DNA of 12,437 bases, from NCBI GenBank assembly GCA_015522095.1, contig WAMX01000034.1, forward strand, positions 1 through 12,437, in the 5' to 3' direction. Positions within the stretch are counted from its first letter, which is position 1, and every line of letters begins with the position of its first letter. This DNA is from Nanobdellati archaeon. Its GTDB lineage: Archaea; SpSt-1190. The position numbers and the translations under genes are program-made. The notes under the pieces are model-generated. The model was not told where the DNA came from. It saw only the letters and a program-made list of their open reading frames with translations, and searched no databases. This document shows, piece by piece, positions 1 to 5,837 of this stretch.

Positions 1-570
1 GTCCGGGAGCTCCTCGACAGCTACAAGCCTGCTGCTGGAGGGGCGGTCGCCAAGGAGGGAGATTGTGCGCTTTATGGGGTTTTTCCCAGCGCAGATATCC
101 GAAATGTAGTCGTCCAGCGAGTAGGAGTAGTAGTAACCGGCCGCCTTCTCAATGGAGGAGCAGGAGTACCCGGAGTTCATTGCGGCACCTATTGCGGCAC
201 CCATGGCGGCCTTCGTGCCCGTATATCCCCTCGCATCCGGGGAAAGCGCGTCGGACAGCACCCCCGCAACAATCCCCGACCCCGCGGCAATGGCAGAGGA
301 ATAAGGGCTCCCCGCAAGGAGTGACTTCACAAAGCCCGATGAGATTATGAACCGCGACAGGGATTCGAGGGAGTTCAGGGTCTTTCCGGGGCAGATTACG
401 CGCAGGCTCCCGTACTCCAGCCTGTCTCCCAGGGATGGCGCCGCGGACGCCGCAAGCAGGGGGTCGTCCCCTGAAATCTCGTGCTCCGAGGAAAACCTGA
501 GCGCGTTTGGCGAGCTGCAGGAAAAAGCTATGGAGAGCACGAGAGCAGCCGCGAAGATGTATTTATGCAT
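1..570 (-). CDS. Secreted or lipoprotein-like small protein, C-terminus beyond window
   Basis: An ATG at 570 opens a frame of 190 codons with no stop before the left edge, so the gene is partial. Residues 1-18 (Met-His-Lys, then a hydrophobic run ending A-F-S-C) look like a signal peptide. Cys18 could be a lipidated cysteine, but the lipobox is imperfect because Ala sits at -3. The mature part is rich in Ser, Gly, Ala and Tyr, with an alternating Gly/Ala stretch near residues 95-132 and a Tyr-rich patch near 146-150. I recognise no family. It is the third gene in a row of small exported proteins on this strand, and its first 43 nt overlap the end of the previous gene. A TATA-like element (595-604) lies about 30 nt upstream, so it may have its own promoter as well as read-through transcription. 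A role at the cell surface is inference. Confidence 0.7.
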   Translation of the reverse strand, partial: MHKYIFAAALVLSIAFSCSSPNALRFSSEHEISGDDPLLAASAAPSLGDRLEYGSLRVICPGKTLNSLESLSRFIISSGFVKSLLAGSPYSSAIAAGSGIVAGVLSDALSPDARGYTGTKAAMGAAIGAAMNSGYSCSSIEKAAGYYYSYSLDDYISDICAGKNPIKRTISLLGDRPSSSRLVAVEELPD

Positions 571-968
571 AACGGTGATTTTAACACTCCGAGAGTTTTA
601 AAGTTTTTATAGTCCACCTCGAGGGTGACACAGGCGGGAGCGAAGCCAAGCGCGAGGAAGTGCCCTCCCCTGAAGGTCCGGTTGCGGAACTCGTCCCACG
701 AGAGCCCGGTCTGAACGCAGGAGTCATACGCGCTGCCGAAGGAGAGGTTTCCCTTCGAGCGCCAGTGGCTGAGATTTCCTCCCGTGGCAATCATCCTCCG
801 GGCATCAAACTCGAAGTTGCGGGCGAGGTAGAAGGACTCGTCCGCATCCATCATCTGCCCTTGATAGGAGAGGGAAGCCCGCACAAGGGAGAGGTATGCG
901 GCATACAGGTTCACAAGGGCGGTTGAAAGCAGGAGGAAGAGAGTCAGGGCAAACACTCCGCGGCGCAT
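528..968 (-). CDS. Pilin-like or membrane-anchored small protein (146 aa)
   Basis: ATG at 968 is supported by a strong Shine-Dalgarno match (GGAGGTGA, minus strand 985-978) with nine bases of spacing. The N-terminus MRRG-VFALTLFLLL followed by a hydrophobic helix to about residue 28 resembles a type IV prepilin leader: a short basic segment, a glycine, then one helix. Thr rather than Glu occupies position +5 after the glycine, so it is an atypical pilin if it is one. A plain N-terminal membrane anchor is the alternative. The remaining 115 residues are predicted extracellular, with three cysteines and repeated aromatic residues. It lies between two other exported-protein genes: its start overlaps the previous gene by 25 nt and its end overlaps the next by 43 nt, so the three probably form one operon. 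It ends in TAG. Confidence 0.7.
   Translation of the reverse strand: MRRGVFALTLFLLLSTALVNLYAAYLSLVRASLSYQGQMMDADESFYLARNFEFDARRMIATGGNLSHWRSKGNLSFGSAYDSCVQTGLSWDEFRNRTFRGGHFLALGFAPACVTLEVDYKNFKTLGVLKSPLCINTSSRLLSCSP
595..604 (-). promoter_or_regulatory. TATA-like element before the 570 start
   Basis: The minus strand reads CTTTAAAAC centred near 600, about 30 nt before the ATG at 570, and lies inside the previous coding region. The spacing fits an archaeal promoter giving a leaderless or very short-leader mRNA. It may be chance in an AT-rich patch. Confidence 0.4.
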
Positions 969-1225
969 ATCTGGTGCTCACCTCCTTCAAAGTACCGCCA
1001 GGTGCAGTACCTGAATCGGTAGGCGCACGCCCTGGACGGCACGCCATCCACCCACACTGCAAGGGTGCCATTTGGCCTGTAGCCATACATTGCGAGCTGG
1101 GCGGCATCCTGCGCATACACCTCGACCTCCCTGAGGACGGGAGGAGGGGACACGTCAAAGAGATAGAGCCAGTATGGCAGGAGGAGCGCAACAAGAAGCA
1201 GCTCGAGCGCGAAGAATCCCCTCAT
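944..1225 (-). CDS. Type IV pilin-like (pseudopilin-like) small protein (93 aa)
   Basis: The N-terminus MRG-FFALELLLVALLL closely resembles the prepilin signature seen in bacterial pseudopilins (G-F-T-L-I-E-L): a basic residue, Gly at the cleavage site, Phe at +1 and Glu at +5, then a hydrophobic helix. This supports processing by a prepilin peptidase and assembly into a surface filament or secretion structure, which is inference from family knowledge. I chose the ATG at 1225 rather than the in-frame ATG at 1270. The longer form would place 15 polar residues before the leader, and a GGTGAT motif lies just before 1225. The mature domain is short (about 90 residues), so a minor pilin or tip protein fits better than a major pilin. 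Three cysteines lie in the last 30 residues. It is first in the three-gene cluster and overlaps the next gene by 25 nt. Confidence 0.7.
   Translation of the reverse strand: MRGFFALELLLVALLLPYWLYLFDVSPPPVLREVEVYAQDAAQLAMYGYRPNGTLAVWVDGVPSRACAYRFRYCTWRYFEGGEHQICAAECLP
978..985 (-). promoter_or_regulatory. Strong Shine-Dalgarno site for the gene starting at 968
   Basis: On the minus strand this reads GGAGGTGA, a full match to the archaeal anti-SD end of 16S rRNA, nine bases before the ATG. It stands out because most other genes here seem to be leaderless. It supports translation of this gene from within a polycistronic mRNA and fixes its start. Confidence 0.75.
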
Positions 1226-1332
1226 CCCATCACCATGAGAATATTGCCCGCAGCTAACTCCCTTCTTCATTGTGGGCGGTCCGCCCTCTCCAAGGGGTGA
1301 CCCTGCTGCGGGCAGAATGATAACAAGTTAAA

Positions 1333-1340
1333 GTTTATAT
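1333..1340 (+). promoter_or_regulatory. TATA box for the 1362 gene
   Basis: GTTTATAT preceded by a purine-rich BRE-like stretch (TTAAA). Its centre is about 25 nt before the GTG at 1362, the spacing expected when transcription starts at the initiation codon. Confidence 0.65.
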
Positions 1341-1361
1341 CCTTGCAGGTAGGGTATTGAT

Positions 1362-2939
1362 GTGGCTGACTGGACAGAGCCGATAAGGGCGGGGAAGGAA
1401 GAGCTCACGGTCGGGAAGATAATCGGCTCTGGCGAGATTTTCGGGTTCTCGGGGGACGTGCGCACGAACTTCTGGCCCCTCAAGATAGGGGGAGAAAACG
1501 GGGCGGTGCCGCCCATACAGCCGCACCTCATACTCTTTGAAGGGGATACAATAAACTACGAGGACTTCGTGTATTCCTGGGTCTCGACATTCACGGGCAC
1601 GGGCGGTCTCAAGCTCAGCGGGGTAAAGATAAATGAGAAGTTCTTTTACACAGAGGCATCCCGGCTGCACGGCGAGATGCTGCAGAAGGTCGCGCTCCAG
1701 AGAAAGGACGCAACGGAGTACCTGAAGGCGATACAGGGTCTGAAAACGGCAATAACGAACATTGAGAGTGACCTTGAGAAGCTTGATGAGCAGCTCAAGG
1801 CGTTTCAGGACGGGGACTGGCAGCAGATACGGGCAATATTCGCGGACAATTATGGCGGGCCGCAGAGGAGCTTCACGGCAATAGTGCGGAACCTCCCGAT
1901 TGCGCGAATGGCGCTCACGTGGTTTTTCCGGCTTGAGGTTCCCTACCCGGACGCGGTTCCCGTGCAGGAGTTCGCGAAGCTCAAGGTGGGGGCCCTCCTT
2001 CCCGCGGGGAAGTACTCGAAGCCCGACCCTGAAAAGGTCAAGAAAATCTCCGAGAAGCTCTCAAGGCTGAAGAAGGCGATAAAAGAGGGTGCGACCAGGA
2101 ACAAGAAGGCCATGATTGAAAAGATAGACGAGCTTGTCAAGGCCGAGCAGATGAATGTTGCGATTGCCCAGTTCCTCAAGAGGAAGGTGGAGGAGTTCTG
2201 GAACTGGGTGGCAAATTATGTGGAGTGGCTTGCCACAAACAGGAACCGCATATACGAGAACCTCATCCAGCAAAAGGCGAATATGAAGATGTACATGAGG
2301 TGGGCGGCAGACCACATAATGGCGGCACAGCGGCTTGAGATGGACCCTTCCATTGCCAGCGCGCTCAGCGAGTACATACACAAGGGCACGCCCCGGGAGG
2401 CCGTGATGATGGAGTATATATTTTATCCGTCGGAGGATGACAGGCCGGACATTGTCGAGGCCTGCCGGCCATGGGTGCCCATCCTCTTCACCACCTTCCT
2501 TGCCGGGCTCAATGTCGAGGTGAACACGAAGTACATGGAAGGGGCGTTTGTGCTCCACTACGGGTACACGCACAAAAAGACGCTCGAGAAGATACTGTCC
2601 CTCCTGGACTCAAACAGCAGGGACCTCATAAGCGTGATGATAAATGCGGGGGCGCTCACGGAAGACGAACTTCCCCGGCTCTTCACGCAGGAGGAGATAA
2701 ACGAGCTCAAGGGGGTGGCGCAGGCGGAGGGGAAGGAAAGCCTGCACGACAGGATTGAGGATTTCTACGCGATGGTCGGCAAGGCGGTCTGGAACGCGGC
2801 ATCACTCTTCGGGATATCCCTGACCAAGAAGGGGCTTCCGTGGGCGCGCCAGATTCGGGCGGCGTCCATCTCCATGGACCTCGCAATGAAGGGCATAAAG
2901 AACTTCAAGAAGGGCAACGGCATGCTCGTTCTCGAGTAA
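1362..2939 (+). CDS. Unrecognised 525-residue helix-rich protein
   Basis: I do not recognise a family. The frame is long, clean and has codon usage like its neighbours, so it is a real gene. The start is GTG at 1362, fixed by a TATA element 25 nt upstream; the nearby ATG at 1360 is out of frame and soon stops. There is no signal peptide or membrane helix, so a cytosolic or membrane-peripheral location is likely. Residues 1-95 contain Gly- and aromatic-rich segments that look beta-rich. Residues 98-150 and 223-275 have heptad-like Leu/Ile spacing with many Lys/Glu, suggesting coiled coils. Residues 276-325 are Trp/Tyr/Met-rich and probably helical. Residues 365-405 contain a hydrophobic core segment (W-V-P-I-L-F), and the C-terminus is again helical. 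It is followed 30 bp later by the histone gene, which has its own promoter. A structural or scaffold role is only a guess. Confidence 0.85.
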   Translation: MADWTEPIRAGKEELTVGKIIGSGEIFGFSGDVRTNFWPLKIGGENGAVPPIQPHLILFEGDTINYEDFVYSWVSTFTGTGGLKLSGVKINEKFFYTEASRLHGEMLQKVALQRKDATEYLKAIQGLKTAITNIESDLEKLDEQLKAFQDGDWQQIRAIFADNYGGPQRSFTAIVRNLPIARMALTWFFRLEVPYPDAVPVQEFAKLKVGALLPAGKYSKPDPEKVKKISEKLSRLKKAIKEGATRNKKAMIEKIDELVKAEQMNVAIAQFLKRKVEEFWNWVANYVEWLATNRNRIYENLIQQKANMKMYMRWAADHIMAAQRLEMDPSIASALSEYIHKGTPREAVMMEYIFYPSEDDRPDIVEACRPWVPILFTTFLAGLNVEVNTKYMEGAFVLHYGYTHKKTLEKILSLLDSNSRDLISVMINAGALTEDELPRLFTQEEINELKGVAQAEGKESLHDRIEDFYAMVGKAVWNAASLFGISLTKKGLPWARQIRAASISMDLAMKGIKNFKKGNGMLVLE

Positions 2940-2949
2940 GATATATATA
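2940..2949 (+). promoter_or_regulatory. TATA box for the histone/DUF373 operon
   Basis: GATATATATA begins at the last base of the previous stop codon. Its centre lies 25 nt before the histone GTG, so the histone and DUF373 mRNA is probably leaderless. A pyrimidine-rich stretch follows. Confidence 0.7.
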
Positions 2950-2969
2950 GTTTCCTGCCTATTTTTAGG

Positions 2970-3176
2970 GTGAAAAGACTCCTGCCCCTCGCTTCGGTCG
3001 AGAGGCTTGCCAGGAAGGCGGGGGCAGAGAGGGTGAGCAGGGACGCCCTTGAGGCGCTTGCCGAGCTCCTTGAGGATTATGCCAGGCGGGTGGCGGCGGG
3101 CTCCGTGAAATATGCCCGCTACGCCCGGAGATCAACCATCAAAAGGGAAGATATAGACCTATCAGCTTCAGAGTGA
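2970..3176 (+). CDS. Archaeal histone (68 aa)
   Basis: This is a canonical single histone fold of 68 residues. The L1 region carries AGAERVSRDAL, matching the conserved archaeal AGAERVS-DA signature. The long central helix follows, and the second loop and third helix carry RRSTIKREDI, matching R-TIK-EDI. These include the Arg-Thr pair and the Asp conserved in DNA-wrapping histones of the HMf type. Members dimerise, wrap DNA and polymerise into extended particles. The C-terminus ends soon after helix 3 with a short acidic tail (S-A-S-E) and no long tail. The GTG start is fixed by a TATA box 25 nt upstream. Its TGA stop overlaps the GTG of the DUF373 gene by 4 bp, so the two are translationally coupled in one operon. 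Confidence 0.93.
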   Translation: MKRLLPLASVERLARKAGAERVSRDALEALAELLEDYARRVAAGSVKYARYARRSTIKREDIDLSASE

Positions 3177-4183
3177 AACTCCTCATACTTTGCGTGGACA
3201 GGGACGATGACCTGGGCAGCAAGGCTGCCATAAGGGGCCCTGTCATCGGGCGGAAGGATGTTCTCAAGGCAGGGCTGAGTCTGATACTGAAGGACCCCTC
3301 CGAGACGGATGCGAATGCAATTTTTGCCGGAATAAAGCTGTACGACGAGCTCAAGGATGAGAAAGAAGTGGCGATTGTGACGGGGGCAAGGAATGTTGGC
3401 TACCGGAGCGACCTCGAGATAAAGAGGCAGGTTGAGGGAGTTTTGAAAAAGTTCAGGGCGGATGGGGCGATAATTGTGAGCGACGGGAAGGAGGACGAGG
3501 CAGTCCTTCCGGCCATAGAGTCGCTCGTGCCCGTCGTGAGCGTGCACAGGGTTTCCGTGCACAGCGGCGAAGAGCTGAAGGGAATGTATTACACCCTGCT
3601 GGGGTTCTTCCGGAGGGCGTCCGAAACGCCGGAAATGGCAAAGTTCGTGTTCGGGGTGCCTGCCCTCGTGGCCCTGACATATGCCTTCCTCGGGGCGCAG
3701 GGGTGGAGGGTCCTTGCAGGGCTCCTTGGCATCCTCCTGCTGATAAAGGGGTTCAATATGGAGCGCCCGGCAGGCAGGTTCGCGGGCTACCTCAAGCAGT
3801 CCTTCATAAACCTCACAACCTCCTTCTTCGTGTATCTCACGTCGCTGGTCCTCATAATCATTGCCGTTGTCAAATCGACGGGGATAACGGGCGCGGGACC
3901 CCTTGAGACCGCCGCGCTGATCACCGTCAAGACCGGCTCCCTCTACTATTACGGGGTGCTGGCAGCGCTCCTCGGGCTCGCCATAGACTCCCTGCCCGAC
4001 AGGAAAAGGGCATTTGGGTTTTTGAGCATTGGTGTGGGGTTTGGAGTTCTCTTCCTTGTGCTGAGGGGGGTGAGTTCGTGGATTTTAGACCCCACTTACC
4101 CGTTGTCATACATAGTAACCACTACTGTGTTGGGTATGGTTGTTGCAACCCTCGTCAAACTATCAAGTAAATTCATAAAGTAG
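3173..4183 (+). CDS. DUF373 family membrane protein (336 aa)
   Basis: This matches the archaeal DUF373 family as I know it: an N-terminal soluble domain opening with a V-D-R-D-(D/N)-D-L-G motif (residues 8-15), then a multi-pass membrane domain. The soluble part (about 1-145) has alternating beta/alpha segments, including DANAIF, VAIVTG, and GAIIVSDG near 98-105. Predicted membrane helices lie near residues 158-174, 178-194, 214-234, 256-272, 281-298 and 311-330. The function of the family is not established. The GTG start overlaps the histone stop by 4 bp, a coupling that supports this start. It ends in TAG, and the sequence beyond is AT-rich and promoter-like, so TAG is a genuine stop here. 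Confidence 0.88.
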   Translation: MKLLILCVDRDDDLGSKAAIRGPVIGRKDVLKAGLSLILKDPSETDANAIFAGIKLYDELKDEKEVAIVTGARNVGYRSDLEIKRQVEGVLKKFRADGAIIVSDGKEDEAVLPAIESLVPVVSVHRVSVHSGEELKGMYYTLLGFFRRASETPEMAKFVFGVPALVALTYAFLGAQGWRVLAGLLGILLLIKGFNMERPAGRFAGYLKQSFINLTTSFFVYLTSLVLIIIAVVKSTGITGAGPLETAALITVKTGSLYYYGVLAALLGLAIDSLPDRKRAFGFLSIGVGFGVLFLVLRGVSSWILDPTYPLSYIVTTTVLGMVVATLVKLSSKFIK

Positions 4184-4202
4184 TTGCAACAAAACTGTTG
4201 CA
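4142..4202. repeat. GTTGCAAC palindromes near the 4261 regulator promoter
   Basis: The perfect 8-bp palindrome GTTGCAAC occurs at 4142-4149 and 4183-4190, and a partial copy GTTGCA at 4197-4202. The second and third copies can also pair as a small hairpin (TGCAAC / GTTGCA, 6-nt loop). They lie at the end of the DUF373 gene and 30-90 bp upstream of the TATA box of the winged-helix gene, so they could be an operator or a terminator hairpin. Both roles are inference. Confidence 0.4.
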
Positions 4203-4230
4203 TACAATCTATATTTTCGGAAAAACATAA

Positions 4231-4239
4231 TCTATTAAA
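4231..4239 (+). promoter_or_regulatory. TATA box for the 4261 regulator
   Basis: TCTATTAAA centred about 26 nt before the GTG at 4261, in an AT-rich spacer, which predicts a leaderless transcript. Confidence 0.6.
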
Positions 4240-4260
4240 ACAATCCACATTTTCCTTAGT

Positions 4261-4551
4261 GTGCGAAAGTCAAAGGCGCAGGTGGTTCAGGACCTTTTCC
4301 TGCACGACAAGCCAGCAAAGCTGCTCATAAAGGTTAAGGAGGGAAAGGGGGAAAAATACGCGTCCGTGCTTGCAAAGGAGGTTGACTGCACCTATTCGCA
4401 CTGTATAAGGATTCTGAAGGACCTCGAGAAGATGGGCTTTGTCGTGTTTGACAAGAAGGGTCGCACAAAGAAGATAAAGATAACGAAGCAGGGGGAAGAC
4501 CTCGCCTTCGCCCTTGAGAATGTTGTCAGGATAATAGAGCGCTTAGAGTGA
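4261..4551 (+). CDS. Winged-helix transcription regulator (96 aa, MarR/ArsR-like)
   Basis: A single winged helix-turn-helix domain fills most of the protein. Residues 17-41 form the first helices, CTYSHCIRILKDLEKMGFV (about 43-61) is the recognition helix and following turn, and the Lys/Arg-rich strand pair GRTKKIKITKQG (about 66-77) is the wing. A final helix (81-96) could mediate dimerisation. There is no extra ligand domain, so it is probably a simple DNA-binding repressor or activator. The GTG start is set by a TATA box 26 nt upstream. GTTGCAAC palindromes upstream are candidate self-binding sites. The gene is convergent with the next regulator and overlaps its end by 9 bp, with no terminator between them. 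The target genes are unknown. Confidence 0.85.
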   Translation: MRKSKAQVVQDLFLHDKPAKLLIKVKEGKGEKYASVLAKEVDCTYSHCIRILKDLEKMGFVVFDKKGRTKKIKITKQGEDLAFALENVVRIIERLE

Positions 4552-4923
4552 TTCCGCGTACTCCGCAATCCTGTCAAGGATTTCTTCAAGCACGTAGCGC
4601 CGGAAAACCCTGAAGGCCACGGAAAGGTCCCCCTCGGCAAGCCTGTATTCTCCCCTGCCCTCAACGAGCCGCAGGGCCTTCAGGCGCTCCATATGGTAGC
4701 GGGCGGCGGACTCCGTGATATTTGCCTCTTTTGCCAGCTTAGCCAGGCTAACGGGCCCGTTTTCTTCAAGGAGGCGGGAAAAGATCACCTCAAGCGGGCT
4801 CTGGCGGTCGCCCGGACGCACAAGGCCAAGGGAAAGCAGGAAAAAGCGCAGGTTTCTCCGGCGGTCCTCTGCCGGGGGTTCGTACTTGCGAAGCGTTACC
4901 TCAAAAATTGGCGCATCCCTCAT
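4543..4923 (-). CDS. Winged-helix regulator, paralogue of the divergent 5128 gene (126 aa)
   Basis: The central wHTH (about residues 43-97) contains SLAKLAKEANITESAARYHM, a classic ArsR-like helix-turn-helix, followed by a short wing (GRGEYRLAEG). Flanking it are an N-terminal beta-like segment (P-I-F-E-V-T-L-R) and a C-terminal helix (residues 106-124), probably for dimerisation. The protein aligns along its whole length with the divergent neighbour at 5128: FEVTLR vs FEISVR, LLSLGL vs LQSLGL, and the same final helix pattern. I chose ATG at 4923 because a TATA element (4947-4953) lies 27 nt upstream; a TTG at 4935 is the alternative. The inverted repeat TTTCGC-N6-GCGAAA lies exactly between the TATA box and the start, so autorepression is likely. 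The gene's end overlaps the convergent 4261 gene by 9 bp. Confidence 0.82.
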   Translation of the reverse strand: MRDAPIFEVTLRKYEPPAEDRRRNLRFFLLSLGLVRPGDRQSPLEVIFSRLLEENGPVSLAKLAKEANITESAARYHMERLKALRLVEGRGEYRLAEGDLSVAFRVFRRYVLEEILDRIAEYAESL

Positions 4924-4927
4924 AATA

Positions 4928-4945
4928 TTTCGCAAACCCGCGAAA
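4928..4945. promoter_or_regulatory. Candidate operator TTTCGC-AAACCC-GCGAAA
   Basis: A perfect 6-bp inverted repeat with a 6-bp spacer, placed between the TATA box and the start codon of the leftward regulator. A bound dimer here would block transcription initiation. A related copy with the same 6-6-6 layout sits at 5010-5027. Confidence 0.6.
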
Positions 4946-4946
4946 C

Positions 4947-4953
4947 TATTAAA
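4947..4953 (-). promoter_or_regulatory. TATA box for the leftward 4923 regulator
   Basis: The minus strand reads TTTAATA, about 27 nt before the ATG at 4923, consistent with a leaderless mRNA. The candidate operator directly adjoins it. Confidence 0.6.
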
Positions 4954-5009
4954 CCTTGGCTTTTTCCGCGCATAAAGGGGATTGCTCGGCAGCGCCTCCG
5001 GGAGGGCTG

Positions 5010-5027
5010 TTACGCGAACCGGCGAAA
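5010..5027. promoter_or_regulatory. Second candidate operator TTACGC-GAACCG-GCGAAA
   Basis: Shares the 6-6-6 layout and about 15 of 19 bases (counting one flanking base) with the 4928-4945 site. It lies just upstream of the TATA-like element at 5032-5039 of the rightward regulator. Further half-sites follow: GCGTAA at 5042-5047, GCGAAA at 5092-5097 and 5111-5116. Confidence 0.5.
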
Positions 5028-5031
5028 AACC

Positions 5032-5039
5032 ATTTATAC
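5032..5039 (+). promoter_or_regulatory. TATA-like element for the 5128 regulator
   Basis: ATTTATAC. A start site about 25 nt downstream (near 5060) would give a leader of roughly 65-70 nt before the first usable start codon, unlike the leaderless genes elsewhere here. That leader contains GCGAAA half-sites. Confidence 0.5.
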
Positions 5040-5127
5040 TTGCGTAAAATTACACTATTGCCCTGTAAAACCATGGTTTGCCAGGGTACTGGCGAAATTT
5101 CACAGAAAAAGCGAAAAATTTCGGGTG

Positions 5128-5532
5128 ATGGGAGTGTTTGAAATCTCAGTGCGGGAAGTTCCGCTTTCGGGAATAAAGAGCCCAGAGCAGCTGGCGGCCT
5201 TTGTACTTCAGTCGCTGGGGCTGTCGGACCTCAAGGACGAGCGCGATGTCAGGCTCCTGCTTGCCTTCATGGAGAACAGGAATGGGCTGAAGGTCGAGGA
5301 GCTCATGAAGGTTGCCGGCCTCGGTCAGACCGCAACATACTCCCGCATAAGGAAGTTTCTCAGCGCCGGACTGATATACAAGGCAAAGGGATCGGTGTAC
5401 AGGCTGAGGGAGCGGACCCTCAAGGACACGCTGGATTTCCGCGTCCGCAGGGAAATAGAGCGCGTCTTTGACAGCATCGTGGAGGTGGGCGAGGAGCTGG
5501 ATGGCAAGGTTTCCGCCGGCAAGAAGGACTAA
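5128..5532 (+). CDS. Winged-helix regulator, paralogue of the divergent 4923 gene (134 aa)
   Basis: The N-terminal strand FEISVREVPL precedes helix LAAFVLQSLGL (about 22-32). A wHTH domain (about 40-95) follows, with KVEELMKVAGLGQTATYSRI as the helix-turn-helix and a wing around KAKGSVYRLRE. A C-terminal helix (residues 104-124) resembles that of the divergent neighbour, and the two proteins align end to end, so they are probably ancient duplicates. Start choice: ATG 5128 is the first ATG in frame; GTG 5125 and GTG 5134 are alternatives. GTG 5134 would be preceded by GGTGAT at 5124-5129 as a Shine-Dalgarno site and would begin M-F-E-I, matching the paralogue's conserved core. The open frame upstream to 4693 is not coding: it runs antisense through the neighbour and across both promoters. 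A T-rich terminator follows at 5557. Confidence 0.82.
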   Translation: MGVFEISVREVPLSGIKSPEQLAAFVLQSLGLSDLKDERDVRLLLAFMENRNGLKVEELMKVAGLGQTATYSRIRKFLSAGLIYKAKGSVYRLRERTLKDTLDFRVRREIERVFDSIVEVGEELDGKVSAGKKD

Positions 5533-5556
5533 ATCGCGCCTGAAACCACAAACAAG

Positions 5557-5569
5557 TTTTTTGTTTTTT
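5557..5569 (+). terminator. T-rich terminator after the 5128 regulator
   Basis: Two runs of six T separated by a single G, 25 bp after the stop codon. Oligo-T tracts end transcription in archaea without needing a stem, and no stem is evident. Confidence 0.6.
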
Positions 5570-5689
5570 CAATAAGTTATTTCAAGAAAAAACTAAAAAC
5601 ATATACTGAAAAATATAATCAGGAGGGCAGGGTTTGCAGAAATCCCTGAAAATGTAGTAACCCCGGAGGGGCAAGATGTGGCCCCGGAA

Positions 5690-5762
5690 AGCCCCGTGGT
5701 GTAGCGGTCAAGCATCCAGGACTTTGGATCCTGGGACCCCGGTTCAAATCCGGGCGGGGCTA
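5690..5762 (+). tRNA. tRNA-Gln (anticodon UUG)
   Basis: A complete 73-nt cloverleaf. The acceptor stem AGCCCCG pairs with CGGGGCT, with discriminator A at 5762. The D arm is GTGT/GCAT, the anticodon stem CAGGA/TCCTG has loop CTTTGGA, and the T arm is CCCGG/CCGGG with loop TTCAAAT. The anticodon TTG is at 5724-5726 and reads CAA and CAG glutamine codons. No intron is present and CCA is not encoded (CTC follows), so CCA must be added after transcription. A possible TATA element (AAATATAATC, 5611-5620) would give a leader of about 50 nt, which includes a small GGGGC/GCCCC hairpin (5668-5685). A T-rich terminator follows at 5821. Confidence 0.95.
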
Positions 5763-5820
5763 CTCTTCTCGCACCGCGCGTCCTCCGCCCCTTAAAACAA
5801 CATATTCGAATTACCAAAAA

Positions 5821-5831
5821 CTTTTTATTTT
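5821..5831 (+). terminator. T-rich terminator after tRNA-Gln
   Basis: CTTTTTATTTT about 60 nt past the tRNA, the first strong T tract after it, so a likely end of the precursor transcript. Confidence 0.5.
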
Positions 5832-5837
5832 GCTCAA

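Noticed and set aside
63..1300. Several plus-strand frames over the pilin-like cluster
   Set aside because: Arg/Ser/Pro-rich shadows of the minus-strand genes, which have real N-terminal signal features and a strong Shine-Dalgarno site.
4693..5127. Upstream extension of the 5128 regulator frame
   Set aside because: It is antisense to the divergent regulator and crosses both promoters and operators; the conserved protein begins at M-G-V-F-E-I.
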